From: Hoyosella altamirensis
GTDB taxonomy: Bacteria; Actinomycetota; Actinomycetes; Mycobacteriales; Mycobacteriaceae
NCBI RefSeq assembly: GCF_014191505.1
Contig: NZ_JACHWS010000001.1
Coordinates: 930,001 to 994,000 of the forward strand
Length of the DNA stretch: 64,000 nt
Direction: 5' to 3'
The position numbers were made by a program, and so were the translations under genes. Each line of letters starts with the position of its first letter. The stretch's first letter is position 1. Below the pieces are notes generated by a model. That model ran no database searches. It was not told the DNA's origin and was given only the letters and a program-made list of their open reading frames with translations. Positions 51,891 through 60,081 of the stretch are shown one piece after another.

Positions 51891-52637
51891 ATGCGATTCG
51901 AAGAGCTGGCGTACAAGCAAACGGCCATTGGTGAGGTCAGCCTGCGGCGGCGGTGGGACCCGGCCGTGCAGAAGGACGTCTATGAGGTGAAGCTCGACGA
52001 CGACTATCTGATGTCCAGTTTGTTCACCGTCGCTGAGGAAGATCTCGCCCGGATCGCGCTCACACATCTGGACGGCGAGCAACTGCACGTCGCGGTCGGC
52101 GGGCTGGGGCTCGGCTACACCGCGCTCACGGTGCTCGACGACTCTCGAGTCGACTCACTTATCGTGATTGATGCACTCGCGGAGGTGATTTCGTGGCACG
52201 AAGAAGGCCTGATCCCCGCCGGCCGCAGGCTAATGGCTGACGAGCGCTGCCGATTCGTGCACGCCGACTTTTTCGAACTGAACGGAACCAGTTCGCTGGA
52301 TCCGCAGCGCCCGGACCAGCGATTCGATGCGGTGATCGTGGATATCGACCATTCGCCGCAGCATGTGCTGCACCCGAAGAATGCAGCGCTCTATTCGGTG
52401 GACGGGCTGCGTCAGCTCGCCACCCACATACAGCCCGGCGGCGTCTTGGCACTGTGGTCCAACGACCCCCCGGATGACCAGTTCATCACGCGCCTCAGCG
52501 CAGTCTTCGCTAGTGCTGACGCTCGTGTCGTCGAGTTCCCCAACCCACTTCAGGGTGGCCAGTCGGCGAACACCGTCTACCTGGCCATCACTGCCGACGC
52601 GAATAGCAAAACGCATACGTCCGGTACGGCATCGTGA
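51891..52637 (+). CDS. Spermidine-synthase-like methyltransferase-fold protein
   Basis: This 248-residue protein starts at ATG 51891 directly after GGGGGG. It has the class I methyltransferase core of spermidine synthases: VGGLGLGYTALTVL as the nucleotide motif, VIDALAEVISWHEEGL and FDAVIVDIDHSPQHVL with the acidic segment. ALYSVDGLRQLATHIQPGGVLALWS follows. The N-terminal strand domain of true SpeE is short, and the canonical GGGxG is modified, so polyamine synthesis is unproven. Its last 50 bases overlap the convergent methyltransferase gene. Confidence 0.85.
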   Translation: MRFEELAYKQTAIGEVSLRRRWDPAVQKDVYEVKLDDDYLMSSLFTVAEEDLARIALTHLDGEQLHVAVGGLGLGYTALTVLDDSRVDSLIVIDALAEVISWHEEGLIPAGRRLMADERCRFVHADFFELNGTSSLDPQRPDQRFDAVIVDIDHSPQHVLHPKNAALYSVDGLRQLATHIQPGGVLALWSNDPPDDQFITRLSAVFASADARVVEFPNPLQGGQSANTVYLAITADANSKTHTSGTAS

Positions 52638-53331
52638 AGGTGGCTCTGCCTCGAAGTGCGGCGTCGTCGGCGAGGAGCCGTTCCAGCGCTTCATCAACCC
52701 GGCGTCGCTCCTCCAGAGACGCGGTCAGATAGGGGCTGCGGCTCCGCGCCAGTTCGCGCAACGTTTCAGGTGCGAGCGGCCGTTCCCAATCCCACGTCTC
52801 AAGCCGATCGAGCTGGAACGGGGCGGCAACCTCCGGTTCGGATGTGAGGATCAGATCCTCCGCCGGACTATGCCCGATGATCGCCGTCAGCTTGCGTACC
52901 CATTCGACGTCCTCGTTGCGGATATTCCAAATCAGAATCAGGACGCCGCCTGGGGCGAGAACACGGTCCGCTTCTTGTGACGCGGCCACAGGGTCCACCC
53001 AGTGCCAGGCCTGCCCGAACAACAGTGCGCGCGCGGTGGAATCGGGGAGGGGCATCGACTCGCCTGTCCCCTGAAAAGTCGGGAGACCTGGGGATTCGGC
53101 GCGGAGCTGCTGCAGCATAAGGGGATCGGGATCGACAGCGGTAACAGCATGGCCGAGTTCGATAAGAGCCCGCGTGAGCAAACCCGTCCCCGCGCCACAG
53201 TCGATGACGGAACCACCAGCAGTGGGCAGAACCCGCGCTAGGAGTTCCCTCGGATAAGTAGGCCGTGCACGGTCGTATTCTGCGGCTGCCTGGCCGAAAC
53301 TCGTCGCTCTGTCTGGCGAATTGGCGGTCAT
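52588..53331 (-). CDS. Class I SAM-dependent methyltransferase
   Basis: This 247-residue protein opens ATSFGQAAAEYDRARPTYP, typical of the UbiE/Methyltransf_11 group. The SAM motif is VIDCGAGTGLLTRALIELG, then VTAVDPDPLMLQQL and a QAWHWVDP segment common in these proteins. VLAPGGVLILIWNIRN completes the Rossmann core. The substrate is not recognisable. It is divergent from the alanine-rich repeat protein gene at 53412, 80 bases away, and its end overlaps the spermidine-synthase-like gene. Confidence 0.9.
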   Translation of the reverse strand: MTANSPDRATSFGQAAAEYDRARPTYPRELLARVLPTAGGSVIDCGAGTGLLTRALIELGHAVTAVDPDPLMLQQLRAESPGLPTFQGTGESMPLPDSTARALLFGQAWHWVDPVAASQEADRVLAPGGVLILIWNIRNEDVEWVRKLTAIIGHSPAEDLILTSEPEVAAPFQLDRLETWDWERPLAPETLRELARSRSPYLTASLEERRRVDEALERLLADDAALRGRATFTMPYRTYAFCYSRRQ

Positions 53332-53411
53332 TCGATACTCCTAGCTGCGGATTATCCACATGTTTTGCATGCCAACAACTATCATCCGCTTATGGAGACC
53401 GGCAGGCCGAA

Positions 53412-54512
53412 ATGCCAAGCACCGAGCGTCGCGCGGCCTTGTGGCACGGAGCCAGCCCGGTGAGGCGCAAGAAAGCCGAGCCGGCGCCCGACCCGCACGC
53501 GTTCGGCCGTGAGGCTGCATCCCGCGCAATTGACAAAGCTTTTGAACCGGTCCGCCAAGCTGCCGAGAACGCCGCAGCCGACGCAGTAACCGCAACCGCG
53601 TCGAGCATCGCTGAAGAAGTCGCGAGCATGGTGATCGACAGTCCTGTTTTCTCTGCCTCGGTGCGAGCATCGGCAATCACCGTCGCGAGTCCGGTGGGCC
53701 GCGCGGCCACGAAGGCCACCTACTTCGCGTCAGGGACGCCGATGGGCAGGGTGGTGCGAGACGTGGCCGGGCTTGCGGCAGCGAGTCCTGTTACGCGGCG
53801 CGTCGATAGGGCGGCGAAGGAAACAATAGGTGCCGCGCTCGTCAATGACGCAACCCACGCGGCCCTCAGCGTGGTTGTCGACGCCGCGCTCGACGCTGCA
53901 GTGGACGTGGCGATCCCAATGCTCGTCGAAGCGGGCGTAAATGCGGCGTTCGAAGTCGCCAAAGCTGGCGCGCTCCACGGTGCCACCGCCGTGGGCGGAG
54001 GACACGAGAGTATTACTGATGCAGTAACATTCGCCACTGGCAACCCGGTGACTACCGGTGCGCAGCGGTTCTTCGTCAAAGCTGTTTCCCTGACCGCGAG
54101 GCGGGCCGCGGCGATTGTCGTCGCGCCAATCCTGGGGCGGGCCGCGGAGAAGGCTCGCGGTGAAATTGTCCGGAAGGTGACAGGCGACGTTATCGTCGAC
54201 ATCCCCGTCGCGATGAGCAACGCCGTGCTGGTCACCATCGGTGACGTCATCGAAGCGAACGGCAAGTCCCGCGCCGAAATCGAGCTGCTTTTGAGCGAGG
54301 CGGCAGCACATGCAGTTGCCGATGTGGTGCGCAGCGGTGTGCGACCGGTGGCGGGGATGGTTGCGCGCGACGTCCTCACTGGCTCCGTCGTCACGGCGGC
54401 GGTCAAAGCTGCCGTCCGCGAGGCGATCGAGGCGATCAAGTCGACCACGCACGCCGCGAGCGGGGCCCCAGGCCGGTTCCGCCAATGGCTGACCAGACGG
54501 AACGACGACTGA
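53412..54512 (+). CDS. Alanine-rich protein with 16-residue SPV repeats, unknown function
   Basis: This 366-residue protein has no family that I recognise. Ala and Val dominate, with little aromatic content and no cysteine. In the first third a tripeptide recurs at exact 16-residue steps: EPV at 45, SPV at 77, SPV at 93, TPM at 109 and SPV at 125, mostly followed by an Arg-bearing helix (VGRAATKA, MGRVVRDV, VTRRVDRAA). The rest is long amphipathic helix, including near-repeats such as AAVDVAIPMLVEAG. No signal peptide is clear. The ATG at 53412 has only a weak ribosome site. Its stop codon TGA lies inside a hairpin repeat that recurs after the next gene. Confidence 0.7.
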   Translation: MPSTERRAALWHGASPVRRKKAEPAPDPHAFGREAASRAIDKAFEPVRQAAENAAADAVTATASSIAEEVASMVIDSPVFSASVRASAITVASPVGRAATKATYFASGTPMGRVVRDVAGLAAASPVTRRVDRAAKETIGAALVNDATHAALSVVVDAALDAAVDVAIPMLVEAGVNAAFEVAKAGALHGATAVGGGHESITDAVTFATGNPVTTGAQRFFVKAVSLTARRAAAIVVAPILGRAAEKARGEIVRKVTGDVIVDIPVAMSNAVLVTIGDVIEANGKSRAEIELLLSEAAAHAVADVVRSGVRPVAGMVARDVLTGSVVTAAVKAAVREAIEAIKSTTHAASGAPGRFRQWLTRRNDD

Positions 54513-54576
54513 CTTCGCGTCGTGTGCACAAACTCGCGGTCCGCTTGCAGATTTTTTGCGAGTTTGTCCACACGAC
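54509..54576. repeat. Hairpin repeat, copy 1, at the end of the alanine-rich gene
   Basis: The first 36 bases (54509-54544) are identical to 55469-55504. They contain the TGA stop of the upstream gene and the left arm GTCGTGTGCACAAACTCGC (54519-54537). The right arm at 54558-54576 is its complement with one mismatch; the loop is 20 bases. The rest of the unit matches copy 2 with small differences. It could be a terminator or a REP-like mobile palindrome. Confidence 0.85.
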
Positions 54577-54614
54577 CGCGAGTCCGTCTCGGCCTCTCGT
54601 GCGTCCAACCATGC

Positions 54615-55472
54615 GTGACAGATTTCGAGACTCGCTCGCCATTCAAGCCTGCCCGTCGCGCCATTCCGCACTACGCCGCGGGCCGGAAGTACCGGCGATT
54701 GCTCGACGGCGTGTATGTCGACAGATCGGTGCCGGTGACTCCCGCAGTGAAAGCGCAGGCGGCGTGGGTGTGGTCGGATGGGAACTGCATCCTCTCGGGT
54801 ATTTCGGCCGCCGCGATTTGGCGGGTCAAATGGCTTCCGGTCGAGGCGCCCGCGGAGATCGTTGTCAAACGGGTCGTCCGGGTGCACAACCTCGTGGCGC
54901 ACAGGGACGTCGTGTCGCCACACGACGTTGCAGTACGCAGCGGCATGCGACTGACAACTCCCGCACGGACCGCTTTCGATCTCGCGCGCCGGCTTCCTGA
55001 AACGGACGCGGTCACCTTGACGGATGCGCTGTACCAGGCCACTGGGATTTCCCCAGATAGCCTGCGTGAATCGGCTGCCATGCGGCCGGGTTACAAAGGG
55101 ATCCGGAAGCTGCGACGTGTGATTGTGTTGTCAGATGCCGGTGCGGAGTCGCCGCGCGAGACGCAGTTGAGGCTGCTGGTTCTCGGTGCTGGACTGCCCC
55201 GCCCAGTTGCACAGTATGTGGTCCGTGATCGTGCGGGCAGGTTCATTGGGCGCGCTGATCTGGCGTGGCCGCAGTGGAAAGTCGCACTCGAATATGAGGG
55301 TGCGCATCATTTCACTGATCCGGTGCAGGCGCGGCGGGACGCGCTGCGTGCGAACGCTTACATGCAGGCGGGCTGGAGGACAATCCGTGTGCTCAGCGAG
55401 CTGACCCGTGAGCCGGAAGCATTGCTGAACCAGATCATCAGCACTCTGCGAGCGGCCGGCGCTCCAATCTGA
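54615..55472 (+). CDS. DUF559/Vsr-like nuclease-fold protein (AbiEi-related architecture)
   Basis: About 285 residues from GTG 54615; a longer frame begins at GTG 54522, inside the repeat. An N-terminal winged-helix-like region (YRRLLDGVYVDRSVPVTP, then CILSGISAAAIW) resembles AbiEi-type antitoxin domains. The C-terminal domain is DUF559, a Vsr/PD-(D/E)xK fold: Glu178/Glu182 in ESPRETQLRLL, Asp215 in GRADLAWP, then VALEYEGAHHF with Glu226, Glu228, His231 and His232, and RRDALRANAYMQAGWRTIRV. These residues could form a nuclease site. Such proteins are common in actinobacteria and have no assigned role. It is enclosed by two copies of a hairpin repeat exactly 960 bp apart. Confidence 0.85.
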   Translation: MTDFETRSPFKPARRAIPHYAAGRKYRRLLDGVYVDRSVPVTPAVKAQAAWVWSDGNCILSGISAAAIWRVKWLPVEAPAEIVVKRVVRVHNLVAHRDVVSPHDVAVRSGMRLTTPARTAFDLARRLPETDAVTLTDALYQATGISPDSLRESAAMRPGYKGIRKLRRVIVLSDAGAESPRETQLRLLVLGAGLPRPVAQYVVRDRAGRFIGRADLAWPQWKVALEYEGAHHFTDPVQARRDALRANAYMQAGWRTIRVLSELTREPEALLNQIISTLRAAGAPI

Positions 55473-55536
55473 CTTCGCGTCGTGTGCACAAACTCGCGGT
55501 CCGCGTCACAGATTTCTGCGAGCTTGTGCACACGAC
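55469..55536. repeat. Hairpin repeat, copy 2, at the end of the DUF559 gene
   Basis: Bases 55469-55504 repeat 54509-54544 perfectly and contain the TGA of the DUF559 gene at the same position as copy 1 contains the preceding stop. The left arm is 55479-55497 and the right arm 55518-55536 with one mismatch, at a different position from copy 1. The loop is 20 bases. Confidence 0.85.
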
Positions 55537-55587
55537 GCGGTGTCCGCCGATGGAACCACAGCGCAATTCGATGCGTCAGTTCTAGTT

Positions 55588-55782
55588 ATGCGTTTGTACG
55601 GGATAACTTGGCGGCGGCTGCGAAGCGTGAGCATCGTAGCCGGGGTATTCGCGGGCACCGCGCTGGGAGCGTGGCTTGTCGCGACGGGCGGCGAATGGCC
55701 CGGCTACGGCATGCCTGGGCTGCCGGGCGGGGGAAGCCCGAGCGAGGTGACGGTTGTCGAGTCCTTTCGGGACACGAGGTAA
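55588..55782 (+). CDS. Possible small membrane protein
   Basis: A frame from ATG 55588 gives 64 residues with one hydrophobic segment (VSIVAGVFAGTALGAWLVATG) and a glycine/proline-rich stretch (GYGMPGLPGGGSPSE). There is no convincing ribosome site, and I recognise no family. It ends 1 base before the convergent monooxygenase-like gene. It may be chance; its amphipathic start and membrane segment keep it worth listing. Confidence 0.35.
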   Translation: MRLYGITWRRLRSVSIVAGVFAGTALGAWLVATGGEWPGYGMPGLPGGGSPSEVTVVESFRDTR

Positions 55783-55783
55783 G

Positions 55784-56086
55784 TCAGCTCTCGACGAGGT
55801 CAGCGCCCTTGATGACGGGCCCGGTGCCGAGTAGTTCTGAGGGCGCCGCCATGAGTGGATTGAGCAGTTGTCCGACCACCGGACCGATCCGCGGCAGCGC
55901 GGTTTTTGCGCTTTCTTCCTTATCCCACAGATTGACGGTGGCTTGTTTACCGTCACCGAGATCAACGATGAGGCTGCCGATGAACCCAGGCTGCTCGGCG
56001 TGGATCCGGTCGAATTCCGCGACATCGGTCGAGTGGGCGGTGAGTTTCTCGGTGTCGAAATGATTGACTCGCACCACGGCATACAT
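55784..56086 (-). CDS. ABM-like dimeric alpha-beta barrel protein
   Basis: This 100-residue protein starts after AAGGAGG. The opening MYAVVRVNHFD, then a helix with EFDRIHAEQPGFIGSLIVDLG and VNLWDKEESAKTAL, matches the ferredoxin-like fold of antibiotic-biosynthesis-monooxygenase domains and related haem or stress proteins. Members work as dimers. No catalytic residue set is identifiable. It is flanked by the DUF559 module and the broken CHAP gene, and probably forms its own unit. Confidence 0.75.
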   Translation of the reverse strand: MYAVVRVNHFDTEKLTAHSTDVAEFDRIHAEQPGFIGSLIVDLGDGKQATVNLWDKEESAKTALPRIGPVVGQLLNPLMAAPSELLGTGPVIKGADLVES

Positions 56087-56159
56087 GTGACGGCCTCCTT
56101 CGAAGGTGGGGTGGTCTCAGGTTACTAACCACAGGCGGGCACGCAGCTAAACTTGCGGT

Positions 56160-56777
56160 GTGCAGACGATGCCAGAGAATCAGGGTGAACATGCTGCACG
56201 TCGTCCGCGCCGCCACCGTGTCGCAATGCTCCTGGTCGCATCTCTCGTGTTCATCGTCGGCCTGGTCTGGGTGGTCGCCGCCTACTTTGACCTGTGGAAC
56301 ATGGTGGGCCCCCGATCGTTCCCCGATGTCGAGGTCACCGAACTCGATGAACGGCAGGCTGCGGTGATCGAGGTGCTTCGCACGGAGTTCGCAGAGAATC
56401 CGCCGGGGGAGAAGTACTCGGAAGGCGCGGACGAGGCTTGGTGCGCGAACTTCGTGAGCTGGGTGATGCGCGAAGCAGGGATGCCGCTGGAGAATCCGAA
56501 CTCCGGGTGGTGGCGAATCCCTGGCGTGTACACGCTGGAGGAGTAGTACCGGGCAGAAGGCCGCTTCGAGTCGCGCGACTCAGGTTACGAGCCGAAGGCG
56601 GGTGATGTGGTCCTGTATGCGCCAGGCAGCAAGTTCACCCAGCACACCAGCATTGTCGTCCGCAACGACGATGGGGCCTTGACCACCGTCGGCGGCAACG
56701 AGTTCATTCGCGGAGAGGTCGCCGCGCGTAACGTCGGCATGGGCCACTCGGGGATCATCGGTTACGGGGTGCTGTAA
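56160..56777 (+). pseudogene. Membrane-anchored CHAP-domain protein interrupted by an in-frame amber codon
   Basis: From GTG 56160 (or ATG 56169) the frame encodes a membrane helix (VAMLLVASLVFIVGLVWVVAAYF) and the first half of a CHAP domain with the catalytic Cys in DEAWCANFVSWVMREAG. A TAG stands at 56544-56546 after YTLEE. The same frame then continues to TAA 56775-56777 with the rest of the domain: YRAEGRFESRDSGYEPKAGD, VVLYAPGS, the catalytic-His region QHTSIVV and VGGNEF. Full length would be about 205 residues. Cysteine and histidine lie on opposite sides of the stop, so the short product cannot be active. One base (TAG from TGG or TAC/TAT) explains it, whether mutation, sequencing error or readthrough. 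Confidence 0.85.
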
Positions 56778-56780
56778 CAG

Positions 56781-56930
56781 CTAAAGCCCCAGGAACGTGC
56801 CTCCGCTGAGGCCGAGCATCTCGATGAGCGCATACATGATGCCGAAGATTGAGTCGAAAATTTCTTCTCGGGGCATGCCGAGCTGGTCTTCGCCGAGCGT
56901 GGAGAAGTCGAGAACGGAGAACGGGGGCAT
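56781..56930 (-). CDS. Possible 49-residue small protein
   Basis: A frame from ATG 56930, with AGGA upstream, encodes 49 residues: a soluble start (PPFSVLDFSTLGEDQLGMP), then an amphipathic or membrane-prone segment (IFDSIFGIMYALIEMLGLSGG). It ends 3 bases beyond the stop of the CHAP gene on the other strand. The composition and ribosome site look like a real small gene. I know no family. Confidence 0.45.
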   Translation of the reverse strand: MPPFSVLDFSTLGEDQLGMPREEIFDSIFGIMYALIEMLGLSGGTFLGL

Positions 56931-57029
56931 GGATTGTCCTTTACCGAGAGGGGATGTTCCCCAGGAGCGTACGTTGGCTGGAGCGGCTGCGTTGCGGCAG
57001 TAGCTGTTTCGTAACATTCACCGGCCGCG

Positions 57030-58481
57030 TTAGACGGGCCGCTGGAGCGCGGCACGCGCGAACTGGACGCCGCCTGGGGTGATATGGTCCAGCTCCCAGC
57101 CTTCCCGCGATAATGCGCCGACCAGGCACAGGTCGTGGTACAGCGGCTGCGTCAAATCCAGCACGTCGATCGCGTCGAGTGGCTCGTCATCCATGCGCCA
57201 CCCGATTTCTGTCATCAATTCTGCCGTCGGGTGGAGTGCCGAATCATCGGCGAAACCGGCGATAGTCAGCAGCAGCAGTATTAACGCGTGCGACTCGCAT
57301 GGGTCCGCCGCGATGACGGGGGCTGTTTTCGCGAGGTGGTGCCACAGTGCCAGCGGGTCGTGTGCCAGGTGACGGCCGAGCTTCGTGAGGACCAGCGTCC
57401 CTTTCTTCGTTCGCAGCAACCCTTTGTTTTGCGCTGATGCGCGCAGCCGGAGCAGCGGGCCAACACTGACTTCCCGATTCACTTTGAAGATCGCGGGATC
57501 GAGCTCGAGCGCCTGAATCCCCTCCTGAACCAGCTTGGGTGGCAGATATCCGGCATTGGTGAGTTTGATGCCGTCGCCCTCCGCGCGCTGCAGCAGCCAG
57601 GCATAGCTGGACACCATGGGGGCGGCTTTCTCCGCCGTGATCACGGGGTCGGCGGTGAGGTTCGCGCCCGAAATCAGCCGTAGAACGGGACGCTTGCAGG
57701 TGTTCGGCAGTGAGTCAGTGAACTGTTGCACGAACGGTGGCATTTCCACATCGGCGAACATCGCTCGGAGGGCTTTGTTGATATCTCGGGCGCGGAATGG
57801 AATCAGCGTATGAACGGGCTGGGGGTGGTGGAGGTTCTGAACGGCGCGCTCATACGCCTGCACACCGCCGCAGTCTTCGGGCGGCCCTGGACGTCGCCCG
57901 CCCGTGCACCAGGCGGCCGGTTCTGCGCCGCTGCGCGGCTGCACCTTTTCCAGCTTCAGTGAGTGCATCCAGTTGTCGCCGTAGTCGTAGACGTAATGAA
58001 GGACGTCTCCGGGTTCGGAAAGGACCTCGTCGAGGCGGACCTCTTCTTCGGGCACGCCTTCGTCTTCACCCGCATCCGCGTCGAAGGGGCAGAGGTAAAG
58101 TTCGCCGCCACTGTCGAAGGGGCCGCCGCCGCTTGAGAAGCGGTGCAAATGACGATCTTGCCAGCCGAAAGCGACTTGCAGCACGTCGTGAACTTCGTTG
58201 AGGAGGAGATCCGACGCCAGCTCGAGGCGTCGCCACAGGGGAGGTTCGGCTCCGTTGATTTCGACTCGCACTACGAACGTCACGACGTCCTCGCGCCGGG
58301 GGAGCCGGTTGTCGGGACGTGCTGCTGCGTGGCGGTCAGAGGCTGCCGGTCCGGCCACGAGAATCGAGCCGAGCGCCTCGTGAAGCTCGGACGGCGTCAT
58401 CGTCTCCAAACGCTGCCTGAACTGATCCAGCAGTTGCTCCTGGTCAGCGGGTAGTTCGTCGGGAGCGTTCGAGGGAGCCAC
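57030..58481 (-). CDS. Plasmid pRiA4b ORF-3-like protein
   Basis: This 483-residue protein starts at GTG. Residues 65 to about 215 form the pRiA4b ORF-3 domain: FVVRVEINGAEPPLWRRLEL, VLQVAFGWQDRHLHRF, LHYVYDYGDNWMHSLKLEKV and CTGGRRPGPPEDCGG. A long C-terminal helical region follows, with TNAGYLPPKLV and LLRTKKGTLVLTKLGRHLA resembling winged-helix segments. The family is named after a plasmid ORF and sometimes annotated as a TnpR-like passenger of IS1096; its function is unknown. No transposase or plasmid genes are nearby, so this is probably a resident chromosomal copy. Confidence 0.88.
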   Translation of the reverse strand: MAPSNAPDELPADQEQLLDQFRQRLETMTPSELHEALGSILVAGPAASDRHAAARPDNRLPRREDVVTFVVRVEINGAEPPLWRRLELASDLLLNEVHDVLQVAFGWQDRHLHRFSSGGGPFDSGGELYLCPFDADAGEDEGVPEEEVRLDEVLSEPGDVLHYVYDYGDNWMHSLKLEKVQPRSGAEPAAWCTGGRRPGPPEDCGGVQAYERAVQNLHHPQPVHTLIPFRARDINKALRAMFADVEMPPFVQQFTDSLPNTCKRPVLRLISGANLTADPVITAEKAAPMVSSYAWLLQRAEGDGIKLTNAGYLPPKLVQEGIQALELDPAIFKVNREVSVGPLLRLRASAQNKGLLRTKKGTLVLTKLGRHLAHDPLALWHHLAKTAPVIAADPCESHALILLLLTIAGFADDSALHPTAELMTEIGWRMDDEPLDAIDVLDLTQPLYHDLCLVGALSREGWELDHITPGGVQFARAALQRPV

Positions 58482-58697
58482 AAAGGAACTCTAATGGAAT
58501 GGAGGGGTCCGCGAAGCCCGGATTCCATTTGTTGGAATTCTCTGTCTGACAGGAAGAATGCACGAATTACCCAAATATTTGCGTTCCGTTAGGGGTATGA
58601 AGGACGTCTTTACGGGTATCCACATCAAGTTAGGCGCGATACGCGGGCCGATATAGCGGCACCACCGTGCAACGCCACGCGAGGTGAGGAAACCACA

Positions 58698-59150
58698 ATG
58701 GACACCACAACGATCGTCACTATCGTTATCATCGTCGTCGCAGTTCTCGTAGTTGCTGCGATCATCGTCATGGTTATGCGCGGCCGGACCGAACACCGGC
58801 GGCGAAAGGCTCAGGAAATGCGGCAGAAGGCCGTTGCTCACCAGCACGAGGTTGCTGAACGAGAAGCGGAGGCGGAGGCGTCTGCAGCGCGAGCGCGCGA
58901 AACGAAGGCCCGGGCTGAGGCGAAAGCCGCGGAGGCCGAGCAGATGCAGCATCGTGCCGCGGAGCAGAGGTCTGACTTGAGTGGCGAACGCGAGAAAGTC
59001 AACAAGGAGTTCGAGCGAGCGGCGAAACTCGATCCTGACGCGGGCGCCGATCCGCGAACGCCGAATACGCCCCGTGGCACCGCACCCCGGGGTGACGTTC
59101 CTCCTGGTGGGGCTCCTCCGCACGGAAGCACGCGCAGGCCCCGCCCCTGA
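58698..59150 (+). CDS. Membrane-anchored coiled-coil protein
   Basis: This 150-residue protein starts at ATG 58698 after GAGGTGAGGA. Residues 5-27 are a strong membrane helix (TIVTIVIIVVAVLVVAAIIV). About 80 residues of Ala/Glu/Arg/Lys coiled coil follow (VAEREAEAEASAARARETKA and similar), then a Pro/Gly-rich tail (TPRGTAPRGDVPPGGAPP). The layout is that of a small envelope or stalk protein; I recognise no named family. It is followed 21 bases later by an SDR gene on the same strand. The 216 bases before it contain no other gene. Confidence 0.82.
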   Translation: MDTTTIVTIVIIVVAVLVVAAIIVMVMRGRTEHRRRKAQEMRQKAVAHQHEVAEREAEAEASAARARETKARAEAKAAEAEQMQHRAAEQRSDLSGEREKVNKEFERAAKLDPDAGADPRTPNTPRGTAPRGDVPPGGAPPHGSTRRPRP

Positions 59151-59171
59151 CCCCGGTGTTAGGGTGGGCCC

Positions 59172-60068
59172 ATGACTGGCACGCAGCGGCGCAAGGCCGT
59201 CGTCACGGGCGCGAACTCAGGGATCGGCTATTTCACAGCGGTCGAACTTGCGCGCGCAGGAGATAGCGTTGTACTCGCGTGCCGGAACGAGCAGAAGGCC
59301 GCTGCAGCCGCCGACGAGATTCGGGCTGAGATCCCGAATGCGGATGTCGAATCCGCGAAACTGGATCTCGCGAGTCTCGCTTCGGTGCGCGAATTCGCAG
59401 ACAGCCAGTCAGGTTCCCTTGACCTCCTGATCAACAATGCAGGTGTCATGATGCCCCCGCGCCGTCTCGAAACCGCAGATGGATTCGAATTGCAGTTCGG
59501 GACAAATCACCTCGGCCATTTCGCGCTGACGGCGCTACTGCTGCCCCGGCTGCTCGAAGCCGCTGAGCCCCGCGTGGTGACGGTGTCGTCGCTCGCGCAC
59601 CGTCAGCGACGGCAGCTGGACTTCGAGGATCCGCAGGAGGTCCGGAGTTACGATCCACACCGCGCATACGCACGGTCTAAGCTCGCTAACTTGATGTTCG
59701 CGCTTGAATTGGACCGGCGTGCGCGCGCAGCCGGTTCGCCACTTGTCAGCAATGCCGCTCACCCGGGTTTCTCAGCGACAGGCCTGTACGGCAGTGATGA
59801 CGGGCTCGGCAGCAACCCCGTTCTGCGCAAGCTCGCGCCCCTCGGCGCCCGGGCAGTGAGTCAGTCCGCGAAGGCTGGGGCGCTTCCCACGCTCTACGCG
59901 GCGAACAAAGGCGGCGCCGGTAGTTATACCGGCCCTCGTGCGCTGATGGAGACGCGCGGCAAGCCAGGCCCGGCGAAGATTTCTCGAGTGGCGCAGAATA
60001 AGCAGCTCGCTGCGGATTTGTGGGGCATGAGCGAGGAATTGACCGGAGTAACTTTCACGTTCAACTGA
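59172..60068 (+). CDS. SDR oxidoreductase, retinol-dehydrogenase-like
   Basis: This 298-residue SDR has [19 protein letters not shown] at residues 12-30, NNAGVM at about 92-97, the [17 protein letters not shown] segment typical of the retinol dehydrogenase/WWOX group and YARSK as the active pair. The catalytic Ser lies in VSSLAHR. The C-terminal part ([30 protein letters not shown]) also fits that group. It reduces or oxidises a hydrophobic carbonyl or alcohol, probably with NADP(H). It converges on a TetR gene 13 bases away. Confidence 0.93.
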   Translation: MTGTQRRKAVVTGANSGIGYFTAVELARAGDSVVLACRNEQKAAAAADEIRAEIPNADVESAKLDLASLASVREFADSQSGSLDLLINNAGVMMPPRRLETADGFELQFGTNHLGHFALTALLLPRLLEAAEPRVVTVSSLAHRQRRQLDFEDPQEVRSYDPHRAYARSKLANLMFALELDRRARAAGSPLVSNAAHPGFSATGLYGSDDGLGSNPVLRKLAPLGARAVSQSAKAGALPTLYAANKGGAGSYTGPRALMETRGKPGPAKISRVAQNKQLAADLWGMSEELTGVTFTFN

Positions 60069-60081
60069 GCGCTGCGGCGGA

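Noticed and set aside
53730-54923. A 397-codon minus-strand frame over the alanine-rich gene and the first repeat
   Set aside because: The plus-strand product has an exact 16-residue periodicity and a linked stop in the repeat; the minus frame has no start context or domain.
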